DNA from: Pseudomonas sp. CC6-YY-74 | GTDB taxonomy: Bacteria; Pseudomonadota; Gammaproteobacteria; Pseudomonadales; Pseudomonadaceae | Direction of reading: 5' to 3' | NCBI RefSeq assembly: GCF_002025205.1 | Contig: NZ_CP019947.1 | Span: 2,332,001 to 2,396,000, forward strand | Length of the DNA: 64,000 nt | In this document: positions 51,024-60,450 of the stretch, in pieces | Position numbering within the stretch: the stretch's first letter is position 1 | How the letters are laid out: each line of letters begins with the position of its first letter | The notes under the pieces: generated by a model | The model's database searches: none | Told to the model about the DNA's origin: nothing | The model's input: only the letters and a program-made list of their open reading frames with translations | Program-made: the position numbers and the translations under genes

Positions 51024-51357
51024 AACCTGTCTCCTCTGCTGATTCACGACAAGCATAGACCAGGGTATCGAGCAGTCAGTTGCGCCAGGACAAGGTTGCC
51101 AGCGATGCACATTCGACCCGAGCGGCCAGCGCCTGGACGATTTGCACCGATCAAGCGCCGGCCTGCAACTACCCGCTAGCGCTGACGAAGCGGCCATGGT
51201 CAATCAAAGGGTGCCAGGCGCAGGCGGAGCGATTAAAATCCGTGGTCTAACTCCGTAGCCCTGGTTTTCTGCTGGCCGCCGCTCATCTGGACGTGGCATC
51301 ACCGGTAAAACCTCACGGCCGGCTACTTATCCACCCGCACAGACCAAGAGAATCCGC
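51024..51357. other. 334-bp gap between uspA-like and yebC-like genes
   Basis: Divergent control region. There are no recognised genes or strong sites other than a DnaA-box-like TTATCCACC at 51326-51334. Confidence 0.35.
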
Positions 51358-52059
51358 ATGGGCGCACAATGGAAAGCCAAACCTAGAGAAGCCGCCGCCA
51401 ACGCCAGAGGCAAGATTTTCGGCCGCTTGGTGAAAGAAATCATGATCGCCGCGCGTAACGGCGCCGACCCGGACATGAACCCCAAGCTGCGCCTGGCCGT
51501 GCATCAGGCGAAAAAAGCCTCGATGCCCAAGGACACCCTGGACCGGGCGATCAAAAAAGGCGCGGGGCTGAGCGGTGAAACCGTCAACTTCGAACGCACC
51601 ACCTATGAAGGCTTCGCGCCGCATCAGGTGCCGGTGATCGTCGAATGCCTGACCGATAACATCAACCGCACCGTGGCCGAGATCCGCGTGTTGTTCCGCA
51701 AAGGCCAGATGGGTGCTTCCGGCTCGGTGACCTGGGACTTCGACCACGTTGGCCTGATCGAAGCCTCCAGCGACAGCGGCGCCGATCCGGAACTGGCCGC
51801 CATCGAAGCCGGCGCCCAGGATTTCGAGCCGTCGGATGAGGGCAACACCCTATTCATCACCGAGCTGACCGATCTCGACGCGGTGTGCCGCGCCCTGCCC
51901 GACCAGGGTTTCACGGTCAACTCGGCCAACCTGGGCTATCGCCCGAAGAACCCGGTCAGCGGCCTGACGGACGCCGAAATGGAAGAAGTCGAAGCCTTCC
52001 TCGAGGCCATCGACGGCCACGACGATGTGCAGAATGTCTACGTCGGCCTGGCCGGCTAG
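51358..52059 (+). CDS. YebC/PmpR-family protein (YeeN-like paralogue)
   Basis: 233 aa, YebC fold. The N-terminus [20 protein letters not shown] differs from the MAGHSKWANIKH start of the main YebC linked to ruvC, so this is the second, YeeN-like paralogue. Later motifs [28 protein letters not shown] and [21 protein letters not shown] are standard. The family acts in transcription regulation and in relieving ribosome stalling. Confidence 0.9.
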   Translation: MGAQWKAKPREAAANARGKIFGRLVKEIMIAARNGADPDMNPKLRLAVHQAKKASMPKDTLDRAIKKGAGLSGETVNFERTTYEGFAPHQVPVIVECLTDNINRTVAEIRVLFRKGQMGASGSVTWDFDHVGLIEASSDSGADPELAAIEAGAQDFEPSDEGNTLFITELTDLDAVCRALPDQGFTVNSANLGYRPKNPVSGLTDAEMEEVEAFLEAIDGHDDVQNVYVGLAG

Positions 52060-52068
52060 GCGCAAGAC

Positions 52069-52464
52069 TTACAGCCTGTCCGCGTAACACACCGCCGAGC
52101 TGGGTTCGGCTCGGTGGTCCAGCTCCTCTTCGAGAAACTCGGCCAGCACCTGGGCGTTGTTCGACTGCTGCGCGCGCGCGGCGAACAACAGGGTCAGGGT
52201 ACCTTTCTCGGCGATTTCCAGCAGCCCTTGCCAATATTCCGGATGGCCGGCCAGTTCGCGCCGATAGCGCTGGCGAAACTCGGCGAACCGCTCAGGCGCG
52301 TGGCCAAATTGGCGGCGCAACTCAGTGGACGGCGCCACCTCGCGCAGCCAGGCGTCCAGTTGCAAGGTTGCCTTGCTACAACCGCGCGGCCATAGACGGT
52401 CGACCAATACCCGCCGGCCATCCGCTGCAGCCACCTCCTCGTATACCCGTTTGCACTGAATCAT
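52069..52464 (-). CDS. DUF488-family protein
   Basis: 131 aa. DUF488 signature: RVYEEVAAADGRRVLVDRLWPRGCSKATLQLDAWLREVAPSTELRRQFGHAPERFAEFRQRYRREL (quoted in part for recognition only: RVLVDRLWPRG is the key motif). It is cytoplasmic with unknown activity. ATG 52464 has AGAGG upstream. It is convergent with the yebC-like gene (9-bp gap) and divergent from the lipoprotein gene. Confidence 0.82.
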   Translation of the reverse strand: MIQCKRVYEEVAAADGRRVLVDRLWPRGCSKATLQLDAWLREVAPSTELRRQFGHAPERFAEFRQRYRRELAGHPEYWQGLLEIAEKGTLTLLFAARAQQSNNAQVLAEFLEEELDHRAEPSSAVCYADRL

Positions 52465-52530
52465 CGGCCTCTGCCCTTGTGATCGCCCATATGCCTGAGT
52501 ACCGTGGCCGCTCTTGTCAGGAGAGCTTCG

Positions 52531-53202
52531 ATGCACGCCAGTCGTATTTTATTGTTTGCCCTGTTGCCGCTATTTGCCAGCTGCCAGGTGTTCAGCGAAA
52601 AACCCCAGGCCGATTCGGTGCAACACACCCGCCTGCAAGGCGAGCTGAGCCTGGACGCCGGCCAACTGCTGCTGCGCCCCTGCCAGGAGCAGCGGCATTT
52701 TGTCATCGCCAATGACGGCGCGACCGGCATCATGCGCGATGCGGCCGAGCTGCTGGCCGACGGCCCCGGCCCGCTGTTTGCCGATCTGCGCGGCCAGTTG
52801 GCGGCCAGCCAGCGAACCGGCGTCGATGGTCAATTGACGCTCAGCCGGGTGTACCGCTTGCAACGCGAAGGCCCGGGCTGCGACGACCCCAACTTCAAGC
52901 GTACCACCCTGCACGCCAGCGGCCAGGAGCCAAGCTGGAGCGTGACCGTCAGCAGCCAGGGCTTGGTTCTCAATCGCGCCGGCCAGAAACCGCTGGCCTT
53001 GCCCTATCTGGAAGAACAGTTGCCGGAAGGCCGCTTCAACCTGACCAGTGAAGCCAACGGCCAGCGCCTGGAGCTGTGGGCCGCGCCGCAACGTTGTGTC
53101 GACAGCATGAGTGGCGCCGTACAGCACCTGTCTGCCGAACTGCGCCTCAATGGTGAAGTGATGCGCGGCTGCGCCTATTTCGGCGGCGCACGCGACGATT
53201 GA
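52531..53202 (+). CDS. COG3650-type lipoprotein
   Basis: 223 aa. Lipobox LFASC gives a lipidated Cys18. The C-terminal half has the ASGQEPSWSVTV motif seen in COG3650 envelope proteins (META/DUF306-like), and paired cysteines (CQEQRHF; PGCDDPNF; RCVDSM; MRGCAYFGG). AGGAG precedes ATG 52531. The function is unknown. Confidence 0.78.
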   Translation: MHASRILLFALLPLFASCQVFSEKPQADSVQHTRLQGELSLDAGQLLLRPCQEQRHFVIANDGATGIMRDAAELLADGPGPLFADLRGQLAASQRTGVDGQLTLSRVYRLQREGPGCDDPNFKRTTLHASGQEPSWSVTVSSQGLVLNRAGQKPLALPYLEEQLPEGRFNLTSEANGQRLELWAAPQRCVDSMSGAVQHLSAELRLNGEVMRGCAYFGGARDD

Positions 53203-53337
53203 GTAAATTGATGTTTGTGGTGGGCTGCATGATGGATCCAGGCCAGCGCCGCGTGCCCCTTCCGGCCCAATAGCGCCTATAATCGCCACCTTGTCAAAGC
53301 TGCCGGGTTGCCTCCGGCCCTGATCCTGGATTGCCTC

Positions 53338-54954
53338 ATGCTGCGTATCACCGAACTCAAGCTGCCTCTCGATCACCCCGAAGAGGCCCTGCGCCCAGCC
53401 ATAGTCCAGCGCCTGGAGATCGGCGATGACGACTTGCTCGACTTCAGCCTGTTCAAGCGCAGCTACGACGCCCGCAAGAAGTCCAGCGAACTGCAGTTCA
53501 TCTACACCATCGACTGCAGCGTGCGCGACGAAACGGCGCTGTTGGCCAAATTCGCCGACGATCACCACCTAACCCCCGCACCGAACATCACCTACCAGCC
53601 GGTCGGCCAGGCGCCGGCAGGCCTCGAAGAGCGTCCGCTGGTGGTCGGTTTCGGCCCCTGCGGAATCTTCGCCGCCTTGATCCTCGCGCAAGCCGGGCTC
53701 AGGCCGATCGTGCTGGAGCGTGGCACCGAAGTGCGCCAGCGCACCAAGGACACCTGGGACCTGTGGCGCAAGAACGTGCTCCACCCGGAATCCAACGTGC
53801 AGTTTGGTGAAGGCGGCGCCGGCACCTTCTCCGACGGCAAACTGTACAGCCAGATCAAGGATCCCAAGCACCTGGGCCGCAAGGTCCTGCAGGAGTTCGT
53901 CAAGGCCGGCGCACCGGAGGAGATCCTCTACGTCAGCAAACCGCACATCGGCACCTTCCGCCTGACCGGGGTGGTCGCCACCATGCGCGAGGAAATCAAG
54001 GCCCTGGGCGGCGAAGTACGCTTCCAGCAACGGGTCAGCGATCTGCTGATCGAAGACGACCAGCTGCAGGGCGTGGTGCTCGACAGCGGTGAGCAACTGC
54101 GCAGCCGCCATGTGCTCCTCGCCCTGGGCCATAGCTCGCGCGACACCTTCCGCATGTTGCACAGCCGGGGCGTGTACATGGAAGCCAAGCCGTTTTCGGT
54201 AGGCTTTCGCATCGAGCACCCACAGTCGCTGATCGACCGTGCGCGCCTGGGCAAGTACGCCGGCCACCCCAAGCTCGGCGCCGCCGACTACAAACTGGTG
54301 CACCACGCCAGCAACGGCCGCTCGGTCTACAGCTTCTGCATGTGCCCAGGCGGCACCGTGGTCGCCGCCACCTCGGAACCCGGGCGGGTGGTGACCAACG
54401 GCATGAGTCAGTACTCGCGCAACGAGCGTAACGCCAACGCCGGCATCGTCGTCGGCATCACTCCGGAGCAGGATTATCCGGGCGGCCCACTGGCCGGCAT
54501 CGAGCTGCAGGAACGCCTGGAATCTCAGGCCTACCTGCTCGGTGGCAGCACCTACGAGGCGCCGGGGCAACTGGTTGGCGACTTCATCGCCGGCCGCCCC
54601 TCGACCGCGCTCGGCAGTATCGAGCCGTCCTACAAACCGGGCGTCAAGCTGGGCGACCTGGCGCTGGCCCTGCCGGACTTTGCCATCGAAGCGATCCGCG
54701 AAGCACTGCCCGCCTTCGACAAGCAGATCAAGGGCTTCGCCATGGCTGACGCGGTACTCACCGGCATCGAGACGCGCACCTCCTCGCCGCTGCGCATCAC
54801 TCGTAACGCCGACCTGCAGAGCCTCAACGTCAAGGGCCTTTACCCGGCTGGCGAAGGAGCAGGTTATGCCGGCGGCATCCTCTCGGCCGGGGTCGACGGC
54901 ATCCGCGTGGCCGAGGCATTGGCGCGGGATATGTTGGGTCTCAACGAAGACTGA
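53338..54954 (+). CDS. FAD-dependent oxidoreductase (COG2509 type)
   Basis: 538 aa. The dinucleotide-binding motif is VVGFGPCGIFAALILAQAGLRPIVLERG (about 105-132; GxGxxG). FGEGGAGTFSDGKLYS and the C-terminal FAD segment YPAGEGAGYAGGILSAGVDGIRVAEAL follow. An N-terminal extra domain (about 1-80) carries DARKKSSELQFIYTID, typical of this family. The substrate is unknown. ATG 53338 is the start that begins the conserved LRITELKLPLDH. Confidence 0.88.
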   Translation: MLRITELKLPLDHPEEALRPAIVQRLEIGDDDLLDFSLFKRSYDARKKSSELQFIYTIDCSVRDETALLAKFADDHHLTPAPNITYQPVGQAPAGLEERPLVVGFGPCGIFAALILAQAGLRPIVLERGTEVRQRTKDTWDLWRKNVLHPESNVQFGEGGAGTFSDGKLYSQIKDPKHLGRKVLQEFVKAGAPEEILYVSKPHIGTFRLTGVVATMREEIKALGGEVRFQQRVSDLLIEDDQLQGVVLDSGEQLRSRHVLLALGHSSRDTFRMLHSRGVYMEAKPFSVGFRIEHPQSLIDRARLGKYAGHPKLGAADYKLVHHASNGRSVYSFCMCPGGTVVAATSEPGRVVTNGMSQYSRNERNANAGIVVGITPEQDYPGGPLAGIELQERLESQAYLLGGSTYEAPGQLVGDFIAGRPSTALGSIEPSYKPGVKLGDLALALPDFAIEAIREALPAFDKQIKGFAMADAVLTGIETRTSSPLRITRNADLQSLNVKGLYPAGEGAGYAGGILSAGVDGIRVAEALARDMLGLNED

Positions 54955-54960
54955 GAGCTA

Positions 54961-55046
54961 GGGTGGACAACGCTTAGCGTTTCCACCATTGGCGTACTCG
55001 CTCAGGGTGGAGGGGTGAGGCGCTATCCACCCTACGGCATGCGCAG
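54961..55046. repeat. Extragenic repeat after the FAD oxidoreductase gene
   Basis: GGGTGGACAACGC-TTAGCG-TTTCCACC, then a second arm TCAGGGTGGAGGGGTGAGGCGCTATCCACCCTACGG. It is a REP-type palindrome related to those at 30345 and 33551. Confidence 0.6.
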
Positions 55047-55221
55047 GCAGCAGATCGTGGCGCGCCCTGCGTATCTGCAATTCACTCATTTATCCTCCCC
55101 AGCGTCGGCCTACTCGTGGCCTGTACGGCTCGGATGGCTGAGATTCTGAGACAGGGCGCTGCGACGCAGTATCAGGGCCGCAGACGCTGACACTGACTAG
55201 TTGAACTCGCTACACCGGCCA

Positions 55222-56316
55222 CTAGATTCCAACTGTTGGCAAATCACCCGGCAATGCCACGCCCCGCTCGGCGCACGCCGCCACCGCATCAATCAGCGGC
55301 GCCAACGCGAAGCCCTGGCTGTGCAGCCAGCTCTCGTCGTAATAAGTGGTGGCATAGCGCTCGCCGCCATCGCAGAGAATCGCCACCAGTGAACCCGATT
55401 CGCCGGCCGCGACCATGCGCTGCGCGACCAGCAGTGCGCCTATCAAGTTGGTGCCGCTGGAGCCTCCGACCCGCCGTCCCAGGCGTCGCGCCAGGTAGTG
55501 CATGGCTGCCAGCGAGAGGGCGTCGGGGACCTTGCACATGGCGTCGATCACCGCCGGCAGGAAGGACGCCTCGACCCGCGGCCGGCCGATGCCTTCGATG
55601 CGCGAGCCGCAGTCCAGGGTCAGGCTGGCATCGCCGCTGCGGTAATAGTCGAAGAACACCGAGCGCTCGGCATCGGCGCACAGCACGCGGGTGGCGTGAC
55701 GGCGGTAGCGCACATAACGGCCGAGGGTGGCCAGGGTGCCGCCGGTGCCGGGGCTGGACACCAGCCAGGTCGGCTCGGGAAAGCGTTCGCTGCGCAGCTG
55801 CTGGAAAATCGATTCGGCGATGTTGTTGTTGGCGCGCCAGTCGGTGGCGCGCTCGGCGTAGGTGAACTGATCCATGAAGTGGCCGCCGCTCTCACGCGCC
55901 AGCCGTTCGGATTCGGCGTAGATCTGCGTCGGATCGTCGACCAGGTGACTCTGGCCACCATAGAAGGCGATCTGCGCGATCTTCTCCGGCGAGGTGGATG
56001 CCGGCATCACCGCGATAAAGGGCAGGCCCAGCAGGCCGGCGAAATAGGCTTCGGAAACGGCCGTGGAGCCGCTGGAGGCTTCGATCACCGGCGCGCCAGG
56101 CTTGAGCCAGCCATTGCACAGGGCATAGAAAAACAGCGAACGGGCCAGGCGGTGCTTGAGGCTGCCGGTGGGATGGCTGGACTCGTCCTTGAAGTACAGC
56201 TCGATGCCCGGCAGGCCAGGCAGCGCCAGGGGGATCAGATGGGTGTCGGCGCTGCGCTGAAAATCCGCCTCGATGATGCGGATCGCCTCGCGCGCCCAGA
56301 GTCTGCATTCACTCAT
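55222..56316 (-). CDS. PLP-dependent cysteine synthase-family enzyme
   Basis: 364 aa fold-type II PLP enzyme. The Schiff-base Lys is in [11 protein letters not shown], with the substrate loop [14 protein letters not shown] and phosphate-binding [13 protein letters not shown]. It differs from CysK/CysM in its longer C-terminal part ([19 protein letters not shown]), typical of a family related to cysteine desulfhydrases. It lies 10 bp downstream of an EamA exporter gene, so the pair probably acts on cysteine or O-acetylserine (inference). GAGGAG supports ATG 56316. Confidence 0.85.
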   Translation of the reverse strand: MSECRLWAREAIRIIEADFQRSADTHLIPLALPGLPGIELYFKDESSHPTGSLKHRLARSLFFYALCNGWLKPGAPVIEASSGSTAVSEAYFAGLLGLPFIAVMPASTSPEKIAQIAFYGGQSHLVDDPTQIYAESERLARESGGHFMDQFTYAERATDWRANNNIAESIFQQLRSERFPEPTWLVSSPGTGGTLATLGRYVRYRRHATRVLCADAERSVFFDYYRSGDASLTLDCGSRIEGIGRPRVEASFLPAVIDAMCKVPDALSLAAMHYLARRLGRRVGGSSGTNLIGALLVAQRMVAAGESGSLVAILCDGGERYATTYYDESWLHSQGFALAPLIDAVAACAERGVALPGDLPTVGI

Positions 56317-56326
56317 CACTATCTCC

Positions 56327-57232
56327 TCAATCCAGCACGCCAACCGGTACGGGTGGCGCATTGCGCCATTGGCTCAAGGCCACCCCGCTAAATACCAGCG
56401 CAGCGGCGAGCAGTTGCAGGGAATTCAAGCGTTCACCGAGCAGCAGCATGGCAAACACCAGGGTGAACAGCGGAATCAGGTTGGTAAAGCCCGACGCCTG
56501 ACTGGCCGGCAACTGGCTGACACCATAGTTGTACAAACCATAGGCGCCAACCGTGACCACCACGCCCAGGTAGACCACAGCAAGCAAGCCCAGCGGCGAG
56601 ATGCTCGCCGGTAGAGGCGCGCCGAGCAGCGCCAGCGGCAGGAAGAACACGCTACCGATAAACGCCTGCATCGCCGTCAGGATAAAGGCCGAATAGCGCG
56701 CGGACAGGTGTTTGAGCAGCAGGGTGTAGCCCATGGCGCAGAGCATGGCGAGCAGTTCGTAGAAGTTACCGAGCAGCGGATTCGGCGCATGGGCATCGGC
56801 ATTACCGGCCAGGCTCAGCCAAACGGCCCCCACTACCGCCAGCAGAAAGCCGGCCAGGGTGGTGCGGCTGATACGTTCGTGCAGGAAGACGAAGGCGCCC
56901 ATGGCCACCAGCAACGGCAGCAGCGCGGTGATCATCCCGGCCTGCGAGGCACTGGTGCTCTGCAACGCCAGGGCCTCGAAGATGAAGTACAGGCAGGGCT
57001 CGCAAGCGGCCAGGCCGAGCAGGTACTTCCAGTCGCCGCGGCGGTAGCGAAGACGTCCGCGCCAGCGCCAGGCGAGCAGGAACACCAGGCTGCCGAGGGC
57101 CATGCGGGCGAAGATCACCCACATCGGCGGCAACTCGGCGAAGGCCCATTTCAGGGCGATGAAGGAACTGCCCCACAGCGCCATGGCCACGACCAGGCAG
57201 ACCACTGCCAGTGCCCTGCCCTGACCGCTCAT
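56327..57232 (-). CDS. EamA-family (DMT) transporter 2
   Basis: 301 aa, ten membrane helices in two EamA repeats ([67 protein letters not shown]). It starts at ATG 57232 (GGAGCG upstream) and is cotranscribed with the cysteine synthase-like gene. Confidence 0.87.
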   Translation of the reverse strand: MSGQGRALAVVCLVVAMALWGSSFIALKWAFAELPPMWVIFARMALGSLVFLLAWRWRGRLRYRRGDWKYLLGLAACEPCLYFIFEALALQSTSASQAGMITALLPLLVAMGAFVFLHERISRTTLAGFLLAVVGAVWLSLAGNADAHAPNPLLGNFYELLAMLCAMGYTLLLKHLSARYSAFILTAMQAFIGSVFFLPLALLGAPLPASISPLGLLAVVYLGVVVTVGAYGLYNYGVSQLPASQASGFTNLIPLFTLVFAMLLLGERLNSLQLLAAALVFSGVALSQWRNAPPVPVGVLD

Positions 57233-57522
57233 ATACCGCTCCACGCAAAAGCTGGAGTGTAGCCAGGCCTGTGCGGCGCGGACAGGTACAGTCAGGCGCA
57301 GGAACTGTGCGCTTGGCAATGGTTGCGTGGGTTGATAGGGGCGTAGTTCGCAGGGCCACTCGGGTTCCGGCCGGCGGCCGCACTTCCGAGTGGCCCTAGG
57401 GGCTAGAGCATCCCGCGATATGTAGGGTGTCACTCGCCGCAGGCAGTGCACCATGGACTATCGAAGCGGCACAAAGCTGGCGGGCGTTGCTGCGCTCCGA
57501 ACGGAACGCCGCCCCACTCGCC

Positions 57523-57855
57523 CTACTGCTCCCAGGGCCTGCCGCGGGTCTTGGCGCTCAGGCGCAGTTTCTGCTGCAAGGCGGCCTTGGCCAGCATATG
57601 GGCGCTGACCGGCGCGGTGATAAACAGAAACAGGCTGATCAGCAACTCGTGCAGGCTGATGCCAGCGCCACGGCTGCCGAAGTAGATCATGGAGGCGATG
57701 ACCATACAGCCTACGCCCAGGGTGGTCGACTTGGTCGGCCCGTGCAGGCGCATGAAGAAGTCCGGCAGGCGGTACAGGCCAATGGCGCCGACCAGGGCAA
57801 ACAGGCTGCCAAGCAGCAGAAACAGGGCGACCAACGCTTCGATCCAGCTATGCAT
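57523..57855 (-). CDS. shaG: Mrp/Sha-type cation:proton antiporter subunit G
   Basis: 110 aa with three membrane helices; GAIGLYRLPDFFMRLHGPTKSTTLG is the MnhG/PhaG signature. It is the last gene of shaACDEFG, 9 bp after shaF. Confidence 0.93.
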   Translation of the reverse strand: MHSWIEALVALFLLLGSLFALVGAIGLYRLPDFFMRLHGPTKSTTLGVGCMVIASMIYFGSRGAGISLHELLISLFLFITAPVSAHMLAKAALQQKLRLSAKTRGRPWEQ

Positions 57856-57864
57856 GACAACTCC

Positions 57865-58134
57865 TCACTCGATGATGTCACCGCGCAGCAGGTATTTAGC
57901 CACCGCCACCGTGCCGATAAAACCCATCACGGCGATCAGCAGCGCCGCTTCGAAATACAGATCCGAGCCCAGCCAGATACCAAACAGCACCAGCAAGGCG
58001 ATGGCGTTGATGTACAGGGTGTCCAGAGCCAGGATCCGGTCCGGCATATCGGGTCCCTTGATCAGGCGCGCCAGGGTCAGTATCAGGGCTAGGCCCATGA
58101 TCGCCAGGCACAGCGGAATCACGTAGGCGAGCAT
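57865..58134 (-). CDS. shaF: Mrp/Sha-type antiporter subunit F
   Basis: 89 aa with three membrane helices; RLIKGPDMPDRILALDTLYINAIALLVL is the MnhF/PhaF motif. It overlaps the end of shaE by 16 bp. Confidence 0.93.
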   Translation of the reverse strand: MLAYVIPLCLAIMGLALILTLARLIKGPDMPDRILALDTLYINAIALLVLFGIWLGSDLYFEAALLIAVMGFIGTVAVAKYLLRGDIIE

Positions 58135-58622
58135 GCAAATACCTCCAGCAGCGGAGCTTCGTAGCGGCGCTTGATCTGCTCGACCAGAACGGCCTCGTCG
58201 TCCACATCCAGACCATGCACCAACAGGACTTTGCGGTCGTCGCTCAAGTCGGCGGATACCGTCCCTGGGGTCAGGGAAATGATGCTGGCGAGCATGGTCA
58301 GAGCCAGTTCGTCCTCCAGCAGCATGGGGATCTCGACAAAGGCCGGACGCAACCGGGAACTGGGGCCAAGAATCAGCTTGGCCACCTGCAGGTTGGCGAT
58401 GACGATGTCACCCAGTACCTGCAGGAAGAAAAAGCACAGCTTCAGCGGTTTGCGAATGCGTGGCGGGTTGATCCAGAACACCTGGGTCACCAGCGGAATC
58501 AGCCAACCGAGCAGTGCGCCAAGCAACCAGTGGCCCACGCTCATGTCATTGGCCAGCAGCAGCCAGACCAGCAGCAAGCTCAGGCTCAGCAGCGGATGGG
58601 GCAGCCAGCGACGGGCTTTCAT
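58119..58622 (-). CDS. shaE: Mrp/Sha-type antiporter subunit E
   Basis: 167 aa. Two N-terminal membrane helices are followed by a cytoplasmic domain with ISLTPGTVSADLSDDRKVLLVHGLDV, the MnhE hallmark. Its ATG overlaps the shaD stop. Confidence 0.93.
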   Translation of the reverse strand: MKARRWLPHPLLSLSLLLVWLLLANDMSVGHWLLGALLGWLIPLVTQVFWINPPRIRKPLKLCFFFLQVLGDIVIANLQVAKLILGPSSRLRPAFVEIPMLLEDELALTMLASIISLTPGTVSADLSDDRKVLLVHGLDVDDEAVLVEQIKRRYEAPLLEVFACSPT

Positions 58623-60123
58623 GATGCACCTCCCGACAGGACCATCTGACGATACAACTGCAGGTCCAGCAACTGGTTGGCCGTGGCGTCGACATAGGCC
58701 AGCAGAGGCGCGGCCAGACCGACCAGCAGCGGACTGAGCAGCAGCAGCCCGATGCAGGCCAGCAAACGCCCGGTGTCCAGTTCGGCGCTGTCCAACTGGC
58801 TCTGACCGACCCGCCAGAACAAGGTGCTGCCGGCGCGACTGAGTGCGACCAAGGTGGCCAGGCCGCCGACCAGCACCACCGGCCAGAGGAACAGTGCCTG
58901 CAGGCCCGGCTCGACCGCCCGCAGCAACAGCAGCTTGCCGATGAACCCGGACAGCGGCGGCAGGCCGGCCACACTGATCGCTCCGACGAAGAATAGGGTC
59001 CCAGCAGGTGCGGGTTTTGCAATTCCGCCCCCTGGATCAGCTGGGTGGTTTTTACCCCACGCTGGCGTGCGATCAGGTCGGCCAGGAGGAACAGGCCACC
59101 GGCAATCCAGGTGCTGTGCAGCAGGTAGAACAAGGCAGCAGCCAGGGCTTGTGGCGTGCCCAGGGAAATCCCCGCCAGCACGGTACCGACCGAGACCACC
59201 ACCAGGTAGGCGAGCAAACCATGCAGGCTGCTCGCCGCCAGCGCGCCGATGACGCCCAGGCCGATGGTCAGCAGGGATAACGGCCAGAGCCATTCCTGGG
59301 CCATGTTGGCCAGCATGCCGGCATCGTCGCCGAAGATCAGCGTGTACACGCGCAGGATCGAATACAGGCCGACCTTGGTCATGATCGCGAACAGTGCCGC
59401 CACCGGCGCCGTGGCCGAGGCATATGCCCTGGGCAGCCAGAAATACAGCGGCAGGAACGCCGCCTTCAAGCCGAACACCAGCAGCAGCAGCATGCCGGCG
59501 GCCCCCAGCAGTGGCGCCTGATCGGCATTGGCGGCGGCGACCCGCACGGCCATGTCGGCCATGTTCAGGGTGCCGGTGAGGCCATAGAGCACACCGACCG
59601 CCAGCAGGAACAAGGCCGAACCGACCAGATTGAGGATCACGTAATGCAAACCGGCACGCACCCGATCCGGGCCACCGCCATGCAGCAACAGCGAATAGGA
59701 GGCAATCAGCAGGATCTCGAAGAACACGAACAGGTTGAACAGGTCGCCAGTCAGAAAGGCGCCGTTGATGCCCATCAACTGGAACTGGAACAGCGCATGA
59801 AAATTGCGCCCGCGCTCGTCATCGCCGCGTGTCGCATAGAGCAGGGCGAAAAAGGCCAGCACCGCGGTGGCCACCAGCAGCAGCGCACTCAGCCGATCGA
59901 GCAGCAGGATGATGCCGAACGGCGCTTGCCAATTGCCCAGGGCATAGACCTGCAGCACGTCCTGGTCGGCCTGCCACATCAGCCAGAAGCTCAGCGGCAC
60001 CAGCACGGCGGCGGAGGTCAACGACAGGGTGCGTTTGACCGGCATGCTCAACCGAGCACCGAACAGCAGCAGGCAGCCGATGAACATCGGCAGCAACACC
60101 GGCAGGATCAACCCGTGATTCAT
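58619..60123 (-). pseudogene. shaD: Mrp/Sha-type antiporter subunit D with an apparent single-base deletion
   Basis: It is an NADH-dehydrogenase-like (NuoN/MrpD) subunit with about 14 membrane helices. The first frame (ATG 60123) is homologous up to IQGAELQNPHLLG near 59000. The natural continuation TLFFVGAISVAGLPPLSGFIGKLLLL is in the next frame and runs to the stop at 58619, which overlaps shaE. One base restored in the GGG run near 58999 gives a normal 501-aa protein. Every neighbouring sha gene is intact, so a sequencing error is likely. Confidence 0.85.
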
Positions 60124-60449
60124 CGGCTGGACTCCCGGCCATCGACATGGTCGGTTTTCATTTCGCCGACGCTGCGCAGCGCCAGCACCACCACGAAGGC
60201 GGTCATGGCAAAGCCAATCACGATGGCGGTCAGCACCAGTGCCTGCGGCAGCGGATCGGCATACTCGGCGTTAGCGCCGATCACGGTGGTCACCCCGGTC
60301 TGCAGTCGGCCCATGGCGAACAGAAACAGGTTGACCGCGTAGGAGATCAGCGTCAGGCCCATCACCACGGGGAAGGTGCGCGCCCGCAGCAGCAGGTAAA
60401 CACCGCTGGCGGTGAGGATGCCGAGGGCTCCGGCAAACAAAGCTTCCAT
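60120..60449 (-). CDS. shaC: Mrp/Sha-type antiporter subunit C
   Basis: 109 aa, NuoK-like with three membrane helices; ASGVYLLLRARTFPVVMGLTLISYAVNLFLFAMG is typical. It overlaps shaD (ATGA) and follows shaA directly. Confidence 0.94.
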   Translation of the reverse strand: MEALFAGALGILTASGVYLLLRARTFPVVMGLTLISYAVNLFLFAMGRLQTGVTTVIGANAEYADPLPQALVLTAIVIGFAMTAFVVVLALRSVGEMKTDHVDGRESSR

Positions 60450-60450
60450 C

